From Candidatus Melainabacteria bacterium (GTDB lineage Bacteria > Cyanobacteriota > Vampirovibrionia > Obscuribacterales > Obscuribacteraceae), in assembly GCA_016699165.1 (NCBI GenBank), contig CP064963.1:4464001-4528000 (forward strand): a DNA stretch of 64,000 nucleotides. The letters are read 5' to 3'. Position 1 is the stretch's first letter. Each line of letters begins with the position of its first letter. The translations under genes and the position numbers were made by a program. Positions 8,501 to 15,912 of the stretch are shown in pieces. The notes under the pieces were generated by a model. That model ran no database searches and was not told where the DNA came from. It worked only from the letters and a program-made list of their open reading frames with translations.

Positions 8501-9964
8501 ATGCATTTTTCTCCAGTATTAAAAGTCATAGCTGTATCTGTCACGGCATTGTATGTAACACCACAATGCTTTGCGCTGGAAACTATAAATCCTATTAAGA
8601 TGAACGGTCAGGTCGCACAAGATTTGCAAGGTGCCGATGCTTTTTCACTTGATTATTTTCTTAAACTGGTAAACGACAATTATCCAAAATTACAAGCAGC
8701 AGACACCGAACGTCGCATATCAACTGCCAAACGGCTCGAGAAGTCAGGCGCTTTTGATCCTGTGTTTACTAGCACAAACGAGTATCTGCGTGTACAAGAC
8801 ATTTTTACTCCAGGAGAAGCGAAAAATGCCATTCACAACGAATCGCGCGTTGACATGTTGACCAGATCTGGCATCAAAGTTTTCACTGGAATGAGATTGA
8901 ATCCAAATGATACCAAGACTCCATTTGTACCTACTGGTAAGAGTGGTGAATATTATGCCGGTGTTTCGGTGCCACTTTTTAGAGGTCTAAAAATCAATGA
9001 AAAAAAAGCAGCAGAAGAGCAGGCGAAACTAGGAGAACCGCTTGCAGCCCAAATCTTTGGAGCCACTAGACTTGAAGTTCTTTTGAAGGCCGCAGCTGTT
9101 TACTGGGACTGGGTTGGTGCTAAAGCACGAGTTGATATAGCCCGTAACCTGCTCAAAATAGCCGAAGCAAGAGTGGAGCAAATAAAACAAAGAGTTGAAA
9201 ACGGAGATGTTCCAGCGCTCGACATCGCTGAATCAGAACAAGAAATTCAAAGAAGACTTGCAGCTTTAGTCAAAACGGAGCGCGAATTACAAAAGGCATC
9301 ACTCACTTTGTCTGTATTTTTGTGGGACGAAAACGGATCTTCAAGAATAGTTCCAGCCCCAAAGAATATGCCAAAGTTACGTCCTGAGCCAAGGTCACTC
9401 TCAGATAGCGAATGGATGGAGGGTAGAAAGTCGGCATTGTCACTTCGTCCAGAGTTAAAAAAAATATCCATCGAACGCGAACAAGCTTTGATTGATAAAA
9501 AGTTAGCTCAAAATATGATTCTTCCGGCGATGGACGCATACTTATTGCAAGGTGCAGACACCGGTCCTCAAGGAATCGGACCGGTTGTAAGAGCTGGAAT
9601 GGTTGTGAATATGCCTTTGAGACAACGCACAGCAAGAGGCTTAGCGGAAGCCGCTCGGTTCAAGATTCAAAAACTAAATTTAGATGAAAAAGCTGAGAAG
9701 GTTCGCATTCAAGCCGAAGTAGACGATACTGTATCGGCAGTGAATACATCTTATCAACGCTGGGCAGCGACTTTACTTGAAGTGCAAAAGGCCATGCAAG
9801 TAGAGCAAGGTGAGCGCATTCGTTTTGGTATAGGGGACAGCACTTTATTTCTTGTGAACCAACGGGAAAGAGCATCAGCGGAAGCGCAAATGCGACTGGT
9901 CGAGGTCCATGTTGAATATCTTCAGTCTCTAGCGGCCTTCAGTGCAGTAACCTGCAGGTTGTAA
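8501..9964 (+). CDS. TolC-like outer-membrane efflux protein
   Basis: 487 residues with an N-terminal signal peptide (about residues 1-26, ending CFALE). Two tandem outer-membrane-factor repeats of helical hairpins follow, with family-typical segments such as ARNLLKIAEARVEQIKQRVE and GIGDSTLFLVNQRERASAEA. It should trimerise into the outer-membrane channel for the adaptor and ABC protein encoded just upstream. An AGGAGA site lies 5-6 nt before ATG 8501, and the gene starts 9 bp after the adaptor stop, so the three genes are one operon. Confidence 0.87.
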   Translation: MHFSPVLKVIAVSVTALYVTPQCFALETINPIKMNGQVAQDLQGADAFSLDYFLKLVNDNYPKLQAADTERRISTAKRLEKSGAFDPVFTSTNEYLRVQDIFTPGEAKNAIHNESRVDMLTRSGIKVFTGMRLNPNDTKTPFVPTGKSGEYYAGVSVPLFRGLKINEKKAAEEQAKLGEPLAAQIFGATRLEVLLKAAAVYWDWVGAKARVDIARNLLKIAEARVEQIKQRVENGDVPALDIAESEQEIQRRLAALVKTERELQKASLTLSVFLWDENGSSRIVPAPKNMPKLRPEPRSLSDSEWMEGRKSALSLRPELKKISIEREQALIDKKLAQNMILPAMDAYLLQGADTGPQGIGPVVRAGMVVNMPLRQRTARGLAEAARFKIQKLNLDEKAEKVRIQAEVDDTVSAVNTSYQRWAATLLEVQKAMQVEQGERIRFGIGDSTLFLVNQRERASAEAQMRLVEVHVEYLQSLAAFSAVTCRL

Positions 9965-9974
9965 AGTAATGTTG

Positions 9975-10018
9975 TTGACTGATGCTTGTATATCTAGATA
10001 TGCTAATATTTGCACAAG
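9975..10018 (+). promoter_or_regulatory. Promoter and palindromic operator of the ArsR gene
   Basis: A -35-like TTGACT (9975-9980) and -10-like TATGCT (9999-10004) are 18 bp apart. A perfect 12-bp palindrome, ATATCTAGATAT (9990-10001), sits in the spacer and covers the start of the -10. Outer CTTGT (9985-9989) and ACAAG (10014-10018) arms extend the dyad. A repressor bound here would block the promoter, which fits ArsR autoregulation. Identified by eye. Confidence 0.55.
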
Positions 10019-10036
10019 TGAATAAGAGGTCGATTT

Positions 10037-10420
10037 ATGCCCTTTAGAGCGGTCGTAAGCGCAGAACTGGCAAAGCTTTTCGGAGTGTTATCGCACCCTA
10101 TGCGAATTCGAATTATCGAAGAATTGAAGAAAGAAGATCTTACAGTTGGAACTCTCAAAGACATAATGGGTATCTCACACTCTGCGGTTTCTCAGCAATT
10201 AGCCGTGCTCAGAAGTCACCATCTTGTGATTGAAGCCAGGCAAGGACGAAACGTTTTCTACCATTTGCGCAAACCAGATATAGCTCAATGGATCATGGAG
10301 GGAGTTAGTTTCATTTCTCCTGATACTTCAGAAGTCGAAAAAATGATGTCGGCAATAAAAAATGTCCAAACTGTTTGGGGTGAAGAAGAAAAAGCACCAC
10401 CAAAGAAAAAGAAGCGCTAA
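10037..10420 (+). CDS. ArsR/SmtB-family winged-helix repressor without cysteines
   Basis: 127 residues. The winged-helix core is clear: LFGVLSHPMRIRIIEELK, the recognition-helix region ISHSAVSQQLAVLR, and the wing VIEARQGRNVFYHL. ArsR proteins repress adjacent transport operons and release DNA on ligand binding. This one has no cysteine at all, so neither the alpha-3 nor the alpha-5 Cys metal sites of classic members is present; the inducer may be non-metal or use His/Asp/Glu. The C-terminus is a lysine-rich tail (KKKKR). It follows the exporter operon by 72 bp and has its own promoter and palindrome, so it probably controls that operon and itself. Confidence 0.88.
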   Translation: MPFRAVVSAELAKLFGVLSHPMRIRIIEELKKEDLTVGTLKDIMGISHSAVSQQLAVLRSHHLVIEARQGRNVFYHLRKPDIAQWIMEGVSFISPDTSEVEKMMSAIKNVQTVWGEEEKAPPKKKKR

Positions 10421-10499
10421 GCAATAGTGCATAGAATTTAGGTGACCACAAATTTCAGTTGAGAAAATCATCGCTCCTAGCTCCACAGAAGTTTGCTCG

Positions 10500-10505
10500 T
10501 ATAAT
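10500..10505 (+). promoter_or_regulatory. Consensus -10 box placed for a leaderless transcript
   Basis: A perfect TATAAT ends 6 nt before the ATG at 10512, so transcription would be expected to begin at or within a base or two of the start codon. A GAGGA stretch lies directly against the ATG, too close to act as a normal ribosome site. No good -35 is visible. Confidence 0.4.
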
Positions 10506-10511
10506 TGAGGA

Positions 10512-11285
10512 ATGAAAATTCTTTTCATTCTGTTTATAGTTGCACTGTGCTCGTCAAACGCTGTTTGGGCGCAACCTCAGACAGTGTATAAAGGTCGCGT
10601 GGAAGAAATTTACTTTTCTCCAAATGTCAAAATGCCGCTTGAACTGCAGGCTGTTACTGGCACATTAGATCCTGAAGCTATTCGCAAGAAGCTGGCGCCG
10701 CAGATTTTGCGGGCGGAGCTTAAATCGTTTCCCGTGACATTGCGCGGTGAGTGGAAAGGCACTTTGAAAGTAAAGGCGATTGAGTTCAGTCCTGAATTTG
10801 CCAGAGCACTTCCCGACGATGCTGCTTTTGACAAAGAATTTTTTTACGTGGGCAGAAACATGGATGCACGGTTTCGATTTTACATGCCATCCGCCGGACG
10901 CGTTTCAATGGATGCACCAGAAATAAAAACCGAGCATGAAGAAGTGAATAAGAAAACCGGAAAATCGACTCGGGGAATTCTTTATCTTTCCACCGGTCAT
11001 ACGGAAAAAGAATTCGATAGCAATAGTCGTACTGCGCATTCAAAAGACAGTTTGCTTTTCAACAAAGTAAATTTGCTTGGTGACAATACGGCTGAACAGA
11101 ATACTTACACACTTGTGAAGCTTGTAAATAAAACTACCAAGCGTGAATCCAAATTTTACGCCGAGCATGTTTTTAGTTTTAAGAAACTTGCTGCTTTTCA
11201 AATGAATGTGAAAGTAGCAGAAGTTGAATATGGCCCTGACGGCAAATGGTGGAAGAAGTTGGTGCTGGAAGGAACATTGCATTGA
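10512..11285 (+). CDS. Exported protein of unknown function
   Basis: 257 residues with a clear signal peptide (MKILFILFIVALCSSNAVWA, cleavage after AWA-like site near 20). The mature part looks beta-rich, with alternating hydrophobic strands (PVTLRGEWKGTLKVKAIEF, KLAAFQMNVKVAEVEYG) and a GEWKG motif. I do not recognise the family and see no catalytic signature. It is probably periplasmic or outer-membrane associated. It runs convergently into the DUF1444-like gene with only 9 bp between the stops. Confidence 0.65.
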   Translation: MKILFILFIVALCSSNAVWAQPQTVYKGRVEEIYFSPNVKMPLELQAVTGTLDPEAIRKKLAPQILRAELKSFPVTLRGEWKGTLKVKAIEFSPEFARALPDDAAFDKEFFYVGRNMDARFRFYMPSAGRVSMDAPEIKTEHEEVNKKTGKSTRGILYLSTGHTEKEFDSNSRTAHSKDSLLFNKVNLLGDNTAEQNTYTLVKLVNKTTKRESKFYAEHVFSFKKLAAFQMNVKVAEVEYGPDGKWWKKLVLEGTLH

Positions 11286-11294
11286 TCTCTAAAT

Positions 11295-12539
11295 CTATTC
11301 CGAATATTTTTTCAATTCGGCTAACTGTAATTCATTTGGAAATGATTCTACTTCATAACGTTCAGGATAAGTACCAAGTGGTCGCATCGAAGAACCAAGT
11401 ATTTTTTGTACCGCATCCCATGGAGCGGTGGCAAGCACGCCACTATCATCTTCCTCTTCTTCAACTCGTACAAAACTCACCTTGTCGACTACTGGCAGGA
11501 ATGCATGCACCCCTTCTGTCCAAGCCGTTGCGCTGCAGATATCTCCGGTCTCTTTTTTTTGATATACGATGTAGTTTGCAGTAAATAAGTCAATTTTTTC
11601 TTTTTCGTGAATCTTATCAAGCAAGCTCTTTTGTGTATTATAGATATCGAGCATGCTCAATGCGCTAAAGTAATCGAAGCGCTGCTTTTCTGAATGATTC
11701 TGACCGGGCTGCCACAAATGCCAAGTGCGCTCTGACAGTACAACAGGAAAGGCTGGCATGGGACGTGGCTGTTTTTGTGCTTCTTCGACAATATTCAGCA
11801 TTAACGAATGATTGGCATGATCACTCTCTCCTGTCACGATCAAAATGTTTCTATTTGGAATCATTGCCACCGGTCTACCTTGTACCTTGCATTCCTTGAT
11901 ACGTTCGAGCAATAGTAATCGGCTAGCATCATGTGAATCTTGGTATTGAGAAACATATAGCCCGGGAGCTACTTCTTGGAACGGTTCAGGTGTTATCTTG
12001 TTCAAATTTTGCATTGCTTGATGCAATGTGCTCTCAAGTTGCACATTCCATTCTGCTAATTTATCTTTATCCACTTGAAGCACAGCCGTTGGAGTATCAA
12101 AAATCAACGTTTCACCAAAGTGTTCGGCAAAGATTGCAAAGGGAAGATCCCAGGTTTTATCCGCACTAAGTTTGAAGTCGCCTGCTTTAGCTTGTAGTGC
12201 AGACTCTTCAAAATAGGATCGCGGTTGAACACGCGGTAACAAATTTGGAAGAGCCTCATTTTGTAATGACGGTATTTTCACTAGCATGTGCGAACCGAAA
12301 AATGTTTGGAGCACACTTTCTTTAGCAGCTCTAGGAGCAAGGCAATATTCCTCAAAAGCATTTCCTAGAAAATAAACCGGGTTTACTAAATCTTCAGCCA
12401 CTCTTGCTGACAATGAATAATTTTCCTGGTCGTAAATGATATCTTCGGCGTTGGAATATTTTTGCAAAGCCATTTTTGCTATATCAGCAAATTCGTCACG
12501 ACTTGGTTTAACGCCAATAATTTTTTTTATCCAATTCAA
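11295..12539 (-). CDS. DUF1444-like cytoplasmic protein
   Basis: 414 residues, no signal peptide or membrane helix. The central region resembles DUF1444 proteins: LPFAIFAEHFGETLIFDTPT, a PEPFQEVAPGLYVSQYQDSHDASRLLL stretch, then RPVAMIPNRNILIVTGESD. Members of this group have no established biochemical function. The C-terminal third is acidic (EEEEDD near residue 365) and less conserved. ATG at 12539 starts the only long frame. The gene is monocistronic and converges on the exported protein at 10512-11285. Confidence 0.6.
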   Translation of the reverse strand: MNWIKKIIGVKPSRDEFADIAKMALQKYSNAEDIIYDQENYSLSARVAEDLVNPVYFLGNAFEEYCLAPRAAKESVLQTFFGSHMLVKIPSLQNEALPNLLPRVQPRSYFEESALQAKAGDFKLSADKTWDLPFAIFAEHFGETLIFDTPTAVLQVDKDKLAEWNVQLESTLHQAMQNLNKITPEPFQEVAPGLYVSQYQDSHDASRLLLLERIKECKVQGRPVAMIPNRNILIVTGESDHANHSLMLNIVEEAQKQPRPMPAFPVVLSERTWHLWQPGQNHSEKQRFDYFSALSMLDIYNTQKSLLDKIHEKEKIDLFTANYIVYQKKETGDICSATAWTEGVHAFLPVVDKVSFVRVEEEEDDSGVLATAPWDAVQKILGSSMRPLGTYPERYEVESFPNELQLAELKKYSE

Positions 12540-12646
12540 TTTTATTCAGACCTCATCCATGCTTCTTAATTTTCTTATGTGATAGAGTGGAACGTTACCT
12601 GAATAGTTTAATATACCAACTCTGCACTCTTTGGCAAACATACATT

Positions 12647-12787
12647 GCAAACGCATTCGCCGAAATGCAAGCTCGCGGCGTAGACTTCACCCAAGAACCA
12701 AGTACCCAAGCGTGGGGCGGTACCATCGCAACCTTTCAAGATCCTGACGGCAACATTCTTACGTTAATGGAATCGCGCGACGATTAA
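12647..12787 (+). pseudogene. Relic of a VOC/glyoxalase-superfamily gene (C-terminal fragment)
   Basis: About 45 codons encode a recognisable VOC C-terminus: AEMQARGVDFTQEP, WGGTIATFQDPDG, then NILTLMESRD. The glutamate of the final strand is a usual metal ligand in this fold. Everything upstream, including the first beta-alpha-beta module, is missing, and the frame before it reads as non-family sequence. An ATG at 12587 opens a 66-codon frame but adds nothing VOC-like. I take it as a deletion remnant. Confidence 0.7.
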
Positions 12788-12803
12788 TACGCAAGTATCA
12801 AAT

Positions 12804-13721
12804 TTATTTCTCTTTGGTTGCATCAATAACTTCGGCGGCTCCTCTGTCACTGGTGTAATAGACTCTGATTCTAGGATGTCCCTTAGAGTCTGGACCTACA
12901 TATTTACCGGGCTTCAACGTCCAACCGGTTGGAAAGCTAGAGAGACCGCCGGTCCAGACGATATCACCTGATGCCGCTAGATTGTATGGGTGAAAAGAGC
13001 CCTGTTGACTAGAAAAACCTTTGTAGGTGCCGCCTCTGATTTCTATAGTTCCAATGTGGATGTAGCTTCTGCCTGAAATTTTGTTGCACGTATAGATTCC
13101 ATCTGGAGGAGCACCAATGCCCTTTTCTGTAGCTGGTGCTTCTTGAGTAGCGTGAGTCGGCGGACTTGGTTTATGGGTTACTGGTCCAGGTCCAGGTCCA
13201 GGTCCAATTGCAAGTCCGGGATTATTCGTACTGATACCACCGGGAGTGCCATTTTGTGGCGATGTTTGAGTATTGCCTGCGCCGTCATTACCATTTAGTT
13301 GCGCTCTGGTATACCAGACTCCCACGCCTTCACCATAACCAGAATGAGAGTCTAGACGTACTTTGACGATATCTCCCTTTTCCTCAAGGATTGTTCCAGT
13401 TTGATTGCCCACTTTTACGCGTTTGCCTTGCCCGGTGGAGTTTGTTCCATCAGTTTTACCATCAGTGGCTGGCGACGTTGTGGTACCACCTGCGCCACTG
13501 GTAACCTTGTGCTCTACTTTGTCGAACCAGACTCCCACGCCTTCACTATAGCCAGAATGAGAATCAAAACGTACCTTGACGAGCTTTCCTGTATCCTCAA
13601 GGACAATGCCGGATTGGTTTGTACTACCAACAGTTACGCGTTCACCTGGTTGGAAAGCCCATGCATCTGGGATCCCTACTACAGAAAGTACACTAACCAT
13701 AGCTAGAACTAGTCTTTTCAT
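12804..13721 (-). CDS. Exported protein with two near-identical SH3/KOW-like repeats
   Basis: 305 residues. A signal peptide (to about residue 22) is followed by two copies of a 45-residue module: GERVTVG...SGIVLEDTG.LVKVRFDSHSGYSEGVGVW, then GKRVKVG...GTILEEKGDIVKVRLDSHSGYGEGVGVW. The alternating V/K strands suggest a small beta-barrel of SH3 or KOW type. A Gly/Pro-rich linker (GPGPGPGP, about residue 175) leads to a third C-terminal domain starting GIYTCNKISG. The function is unknown; it is probably a periplasmic or surface binding protein. A TAGGAG site lies 8 nt before the ATG. Confidence 0.7.
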   Translation of the reverse strand: MKRLVLAMVSVLSVVGIPDAWAFQPGERVTVGSTNQSGIVLEDTGKLVKVRFDSHSGYSEGVGVWFDKVEHKVTSGAGGTTTSPATDGKTDGTNSTGQGKRVKVGNQTGTILEEKGDIVKVRLDSHSGYGEGVGVWYTRAQLNGNDGAGNTQTSPQNGTPGGISTNNPGLAIGPGPGPGPVTHKPSPPTHATQEAPATEKGIGAPPDGIYTCNKISGRSYIHIGTIEIRGGTYKGFSSQQGSFHPYNLAASGDIVWTGGLSSFPTGWTLKPGKYVGPDSKGHPRIRVYYTSDRGAAEVIDATKEK

Positions 13722-13785
13722 TTACCAAACTCCTAAAGTGGTCAAATCTTAATATGCCCAGTAAGTTTCAGAATTATTTGTTCTC

Positions 13786-13908
13786 CTAATTTTGTTCCAC
13801 GATTCTTTTCCAAACCGGTCCCAGACCTTGACCGCCTTTTTGAATTCTTTCTATAGCTGCCTTGATTTCTAATTGCACTTCAAATTTAGGAGCGTGTTTT
13901 GCAATTTC
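13786..13908 (-). pseudogene. Orphaned C-terminal tail of Nfu-HEAT copy A
   Basis: After the in-frame TAA of copy A (13909-13911), 40 further codons read in the same frame as the intact paralogue's last 40 residues (starting EIAKHAPKFEVQLEIK, ending RIVEQN) and end with TAG at 13786-13788. A single base change turned a leucine TTA in the paralogue into TAA here. The tail is no longer translated unless readthrough occurs. Confidence 0.85.
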
Positions 13909-14901
13909 TTATGCTGGCAATGCTTCTGCTGTTCCTAAATCATTTAAAAATCGTGCTGCACGCCAACGCACTAATTTGTTTTGATCTTTTAGAGATTCGA
14001 TCACAGATGCTTGCGCAGACGAATCGCCAATATCGGACAGGGCATCACCGGCGGTGCGTCTAACTCCAACCGATGGATCATTTAATAACGAAGGACAAAG
14101 TGGTGTTACCGCTTCAACATTGCCTTTAGCACCTAGTGCCGCTGCACTGAGTCTGCGAACCTGTGGATTTTCGTCATTTAAGCCGAGCACCAGCAACGAT
14201 ACTATTTCGTCGCCTTCCTTAAGACTTAGCTCCTGAACCCCGGCTAGTCGTCGATGCCAATCTGAATCATTAAGCCAGTTTTTAATTGTTTCCAGTTGAT
14301 TAAAAAGAGATTGTGCCTTGCCGAGTGCTTCTAGTTTTGTTCGCTTGAGAGTATCCAGATCAAAAATGCCTTGCAATTCTTCTGCCACTTCTTTTGCGAT
14401 TTCTGCGGACTCTCCATAGCGTGCGCCATGATTCGCCCAGTATCTTTCTTTGAGAAAATCTGCACCAGTTTCTGCTTGAACAAATTGTGCGGCTTCGTTA
14501 AATCGCTCGCCAAGACTAACTCGCGACTCACCTTTTGAGTCAACCACTTTTATTTGAATAGGAATGCCTTTGAAAGTCTGAACAAGAACTTGAACTTGTC
14601 CAGATTTTTCAGCAAGTTGGCGTATCTCGTCGCCGCTTTGAGGAGCTATGTCACCGCCCAGTATCAAAGCCGATTTATCTAGAATCGATTTCCAATTTGC
14701 TCTGGGGTCTTTGTTTAGTGTGAGAAAATCGTGGCAAACAAATATGCTTTTTACTCCATCGATTTCTAAGAGTTTTTTGACGTAATCAGGACATGCATCT
14801 CTATTTTCAACAGTATAAGTGGTGGCTGCACCTACCTTCTCGTCGAGATTTAGTTTCATACTATTGGGATTAGGAGTGGTTTCGAATGATATTAGATGCA
14901 T
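13909..14901 (-). CDS. Nfu-N/HEAT-repeat protein, copy A, truncated by a nonsense codon
   Basis: 330 residues. The N-terminus is an Nfu/NifU N-domain (ETTPNPNSMKLNLDEKV at residues 5-21). A middle helical region follows, then HEAT repeats from about residue 220 (WHRRLAGVQELSL, PQVRRLSAAALGAKG, VGVRRTAGDALSDIG, KLVRWRAARFLNDLG). The architecture resembles the conserved virulence factor C (CvfC) group of Firmicutes; a role in Fe-S handling is possible but unproven. The MHL start at 14901 matches the start of copy B; a longer ATG frame at 14946 exists. Compared with copy B (32795-33910) it lacks the last 41 residues because of the premature stop. It is divergent from deacetylase copy A. Confidence 0.8.
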   Translation of the reverse strand: MHLISFETTPNPNSMKLNLDEKVGAATTYTVENRDACPDYVKKLLEIDGVKSIFVCHDFLTLNKDPRANWKSILDKSALILGGDIAPQSGDEIRQLAEKSGQVQVLVQTFKGIPIQIKVVDSKGESRVSLGERFNEAAQFVQAETGADFLKERYWANHGARYGESAEIAKEVAEELQGIFDLDTLKRTKLEALGKAQSLFNQLETIKNWLNDSDWHRRLAGVQELSLKEGDEIVSLLVLGLNDENPQVRRLSAAALGAKGNVEAVTPLCPSLLNDPSVGVRRTAGDALSDIGDSSAQASVIESLKDQNKLVRWRAARFLNDLGTAEALPA

Positions 14902-15006
14902 TTCGGACTTACCCTGGATAAGCTTGCACAATGTTTTATACCTCATTTCTGCTTGGCGTGGTACAAGTTAAGAGGCAGGTGATTGTAAGAGAAAGCGGAT
15001 GCAGTC

Positions 15007-15765
15007 GTGACTGAAAACGAGTCAAAACCGGGAGCCATTCCGCCAATTGGAATCGGATTCCGGCTGGCATGTCTTAGCGACTCCTGTATCGTCGCTCGTA
15101 TGGCGTTTTTGACCAAGCTCGCCAAATGTATATTGCCGAGTGGGCACTGGGGAGGAGTCGACAGGAGAGCAGGAAATCAAGACCCTGAGCAAACCTCCAA
15201 TTCCCCTCTATACTTGACCTTTGATGACGGCCCGCACCCTGATACCACTCCTTATTTGATCGAATTGCTCGAAGAAGCTGGTGTAAAAGCAACGTTCTTC
15301 CTGATTGGAAAGAACGTCGAGCGCTATCCGGACCTGGTGAAACAACTCCATGACGCCGGGCACGTGATTGCCAATCATAGTTATGGGCACAAATTTATGC
15401 CCGCGCTAAAAACGAGCACAATTGAGCGAGAAATAGTAAAAACGAATGATTCGATCGCTCTGATAACCGGAGGCGCGCCGACTTTGTTTCGCCCTCCTTA
15501 CGGTCTTATGGACATGCGCGCAGCTGCCTGTCTGCGTGAGCAACAAATGACCGCCGTCTATTGGGGCTCTGCCTCCGAAGATTGGCTGCTACCGGGCGCC
15601 GATAGAGTCGTTCGGCGAGTGATGAGGTGCATTAGCCCGGGCTTGCTAATTGTGCTGCACGAGGGCGCTTTACTAAAAAATCAAACGGTTACCGCTGCCA
15701 AGGAAATAATTTATAGAAGTCGTGACCTTGGATACCAAATGCAGAAGGTAGAAGTGCGTGCCTGA
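15007..15765 (+). CDS. NodB-family polysaccharide deacetylase, copy A
   Basis: 252 residues with a GTG start shared by both copies. The NodB domain is complete: motif 1 TFDDGPHP (about 77-84), motif 2 NHSYGH with both metal histidines, motif 3 FRPPYG, the W of motif 4 (EDWLLPG) and motif 5 VLHEG. Family enzymes remove N- or O-acetyl groups from chitin oligomers, peptidoglycan or exopolysaccharide; the substrate here cannot be told. No clear signal peptide or membrane anchor is present. By my count it differs from copy B (33977-34735) at about 36 of 252 positions, mostly in the first 65 residues, while the catalytic motifs are identical. Confidence 0.87.
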   Translation: MTENESKPGAIPPIGIGFRLACLSDSCIVARMAFLTKLAKCILPSGHWGGVDRRAGNQDPEQTSNSPLYLTFDDGPHPDTTPYLIELLEEAGVKATFFLIGKNVERYPDLVKQLHDAGHVIANHSYGHKFMPALKTSTIEREIVKTNDSIALITGGAPTLFRPPYGLMDMRAAACLREQQMTAVYWGSASEDWLLPGADRVVRRVMRCISPGLLIVLHEGALLKNQTVTAAKEIIYRSRDLGYQMQKVEVRA

Positions 15766-15854
15766 TTTTCGACCGCTGAAGGTTAATAAATCAGATTTGC
15801 GATTTGCGTTGAAAATCTTGTTCGTAAGTGGTCCCGAAACCGAAGCACTGGTTT

Positions 15855-15885
15855 GGTGGCATCGTAATCGCCTGGTTTGACATTT
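15855..15885 (-). pseudogene. 31-bp relic matching the gene at 25581-26318
   Basis: On the minus strand this encodes a NVKPGDYDAT peptide. It matches 25830-25860, within the coding sequence for NLKPGDYDATIDD, at 29 of 31 bases. The flanking sequence does not align. This looks like a short remnant of a paralogue of that exported protein. The rest of the 147-bp gap (15766-15912) shows nothing else I can name. Confidence 0.5.
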
Positions 15886-15912
15886 CACCAGATAAAGGTC
15901 TTATTTACTAAC

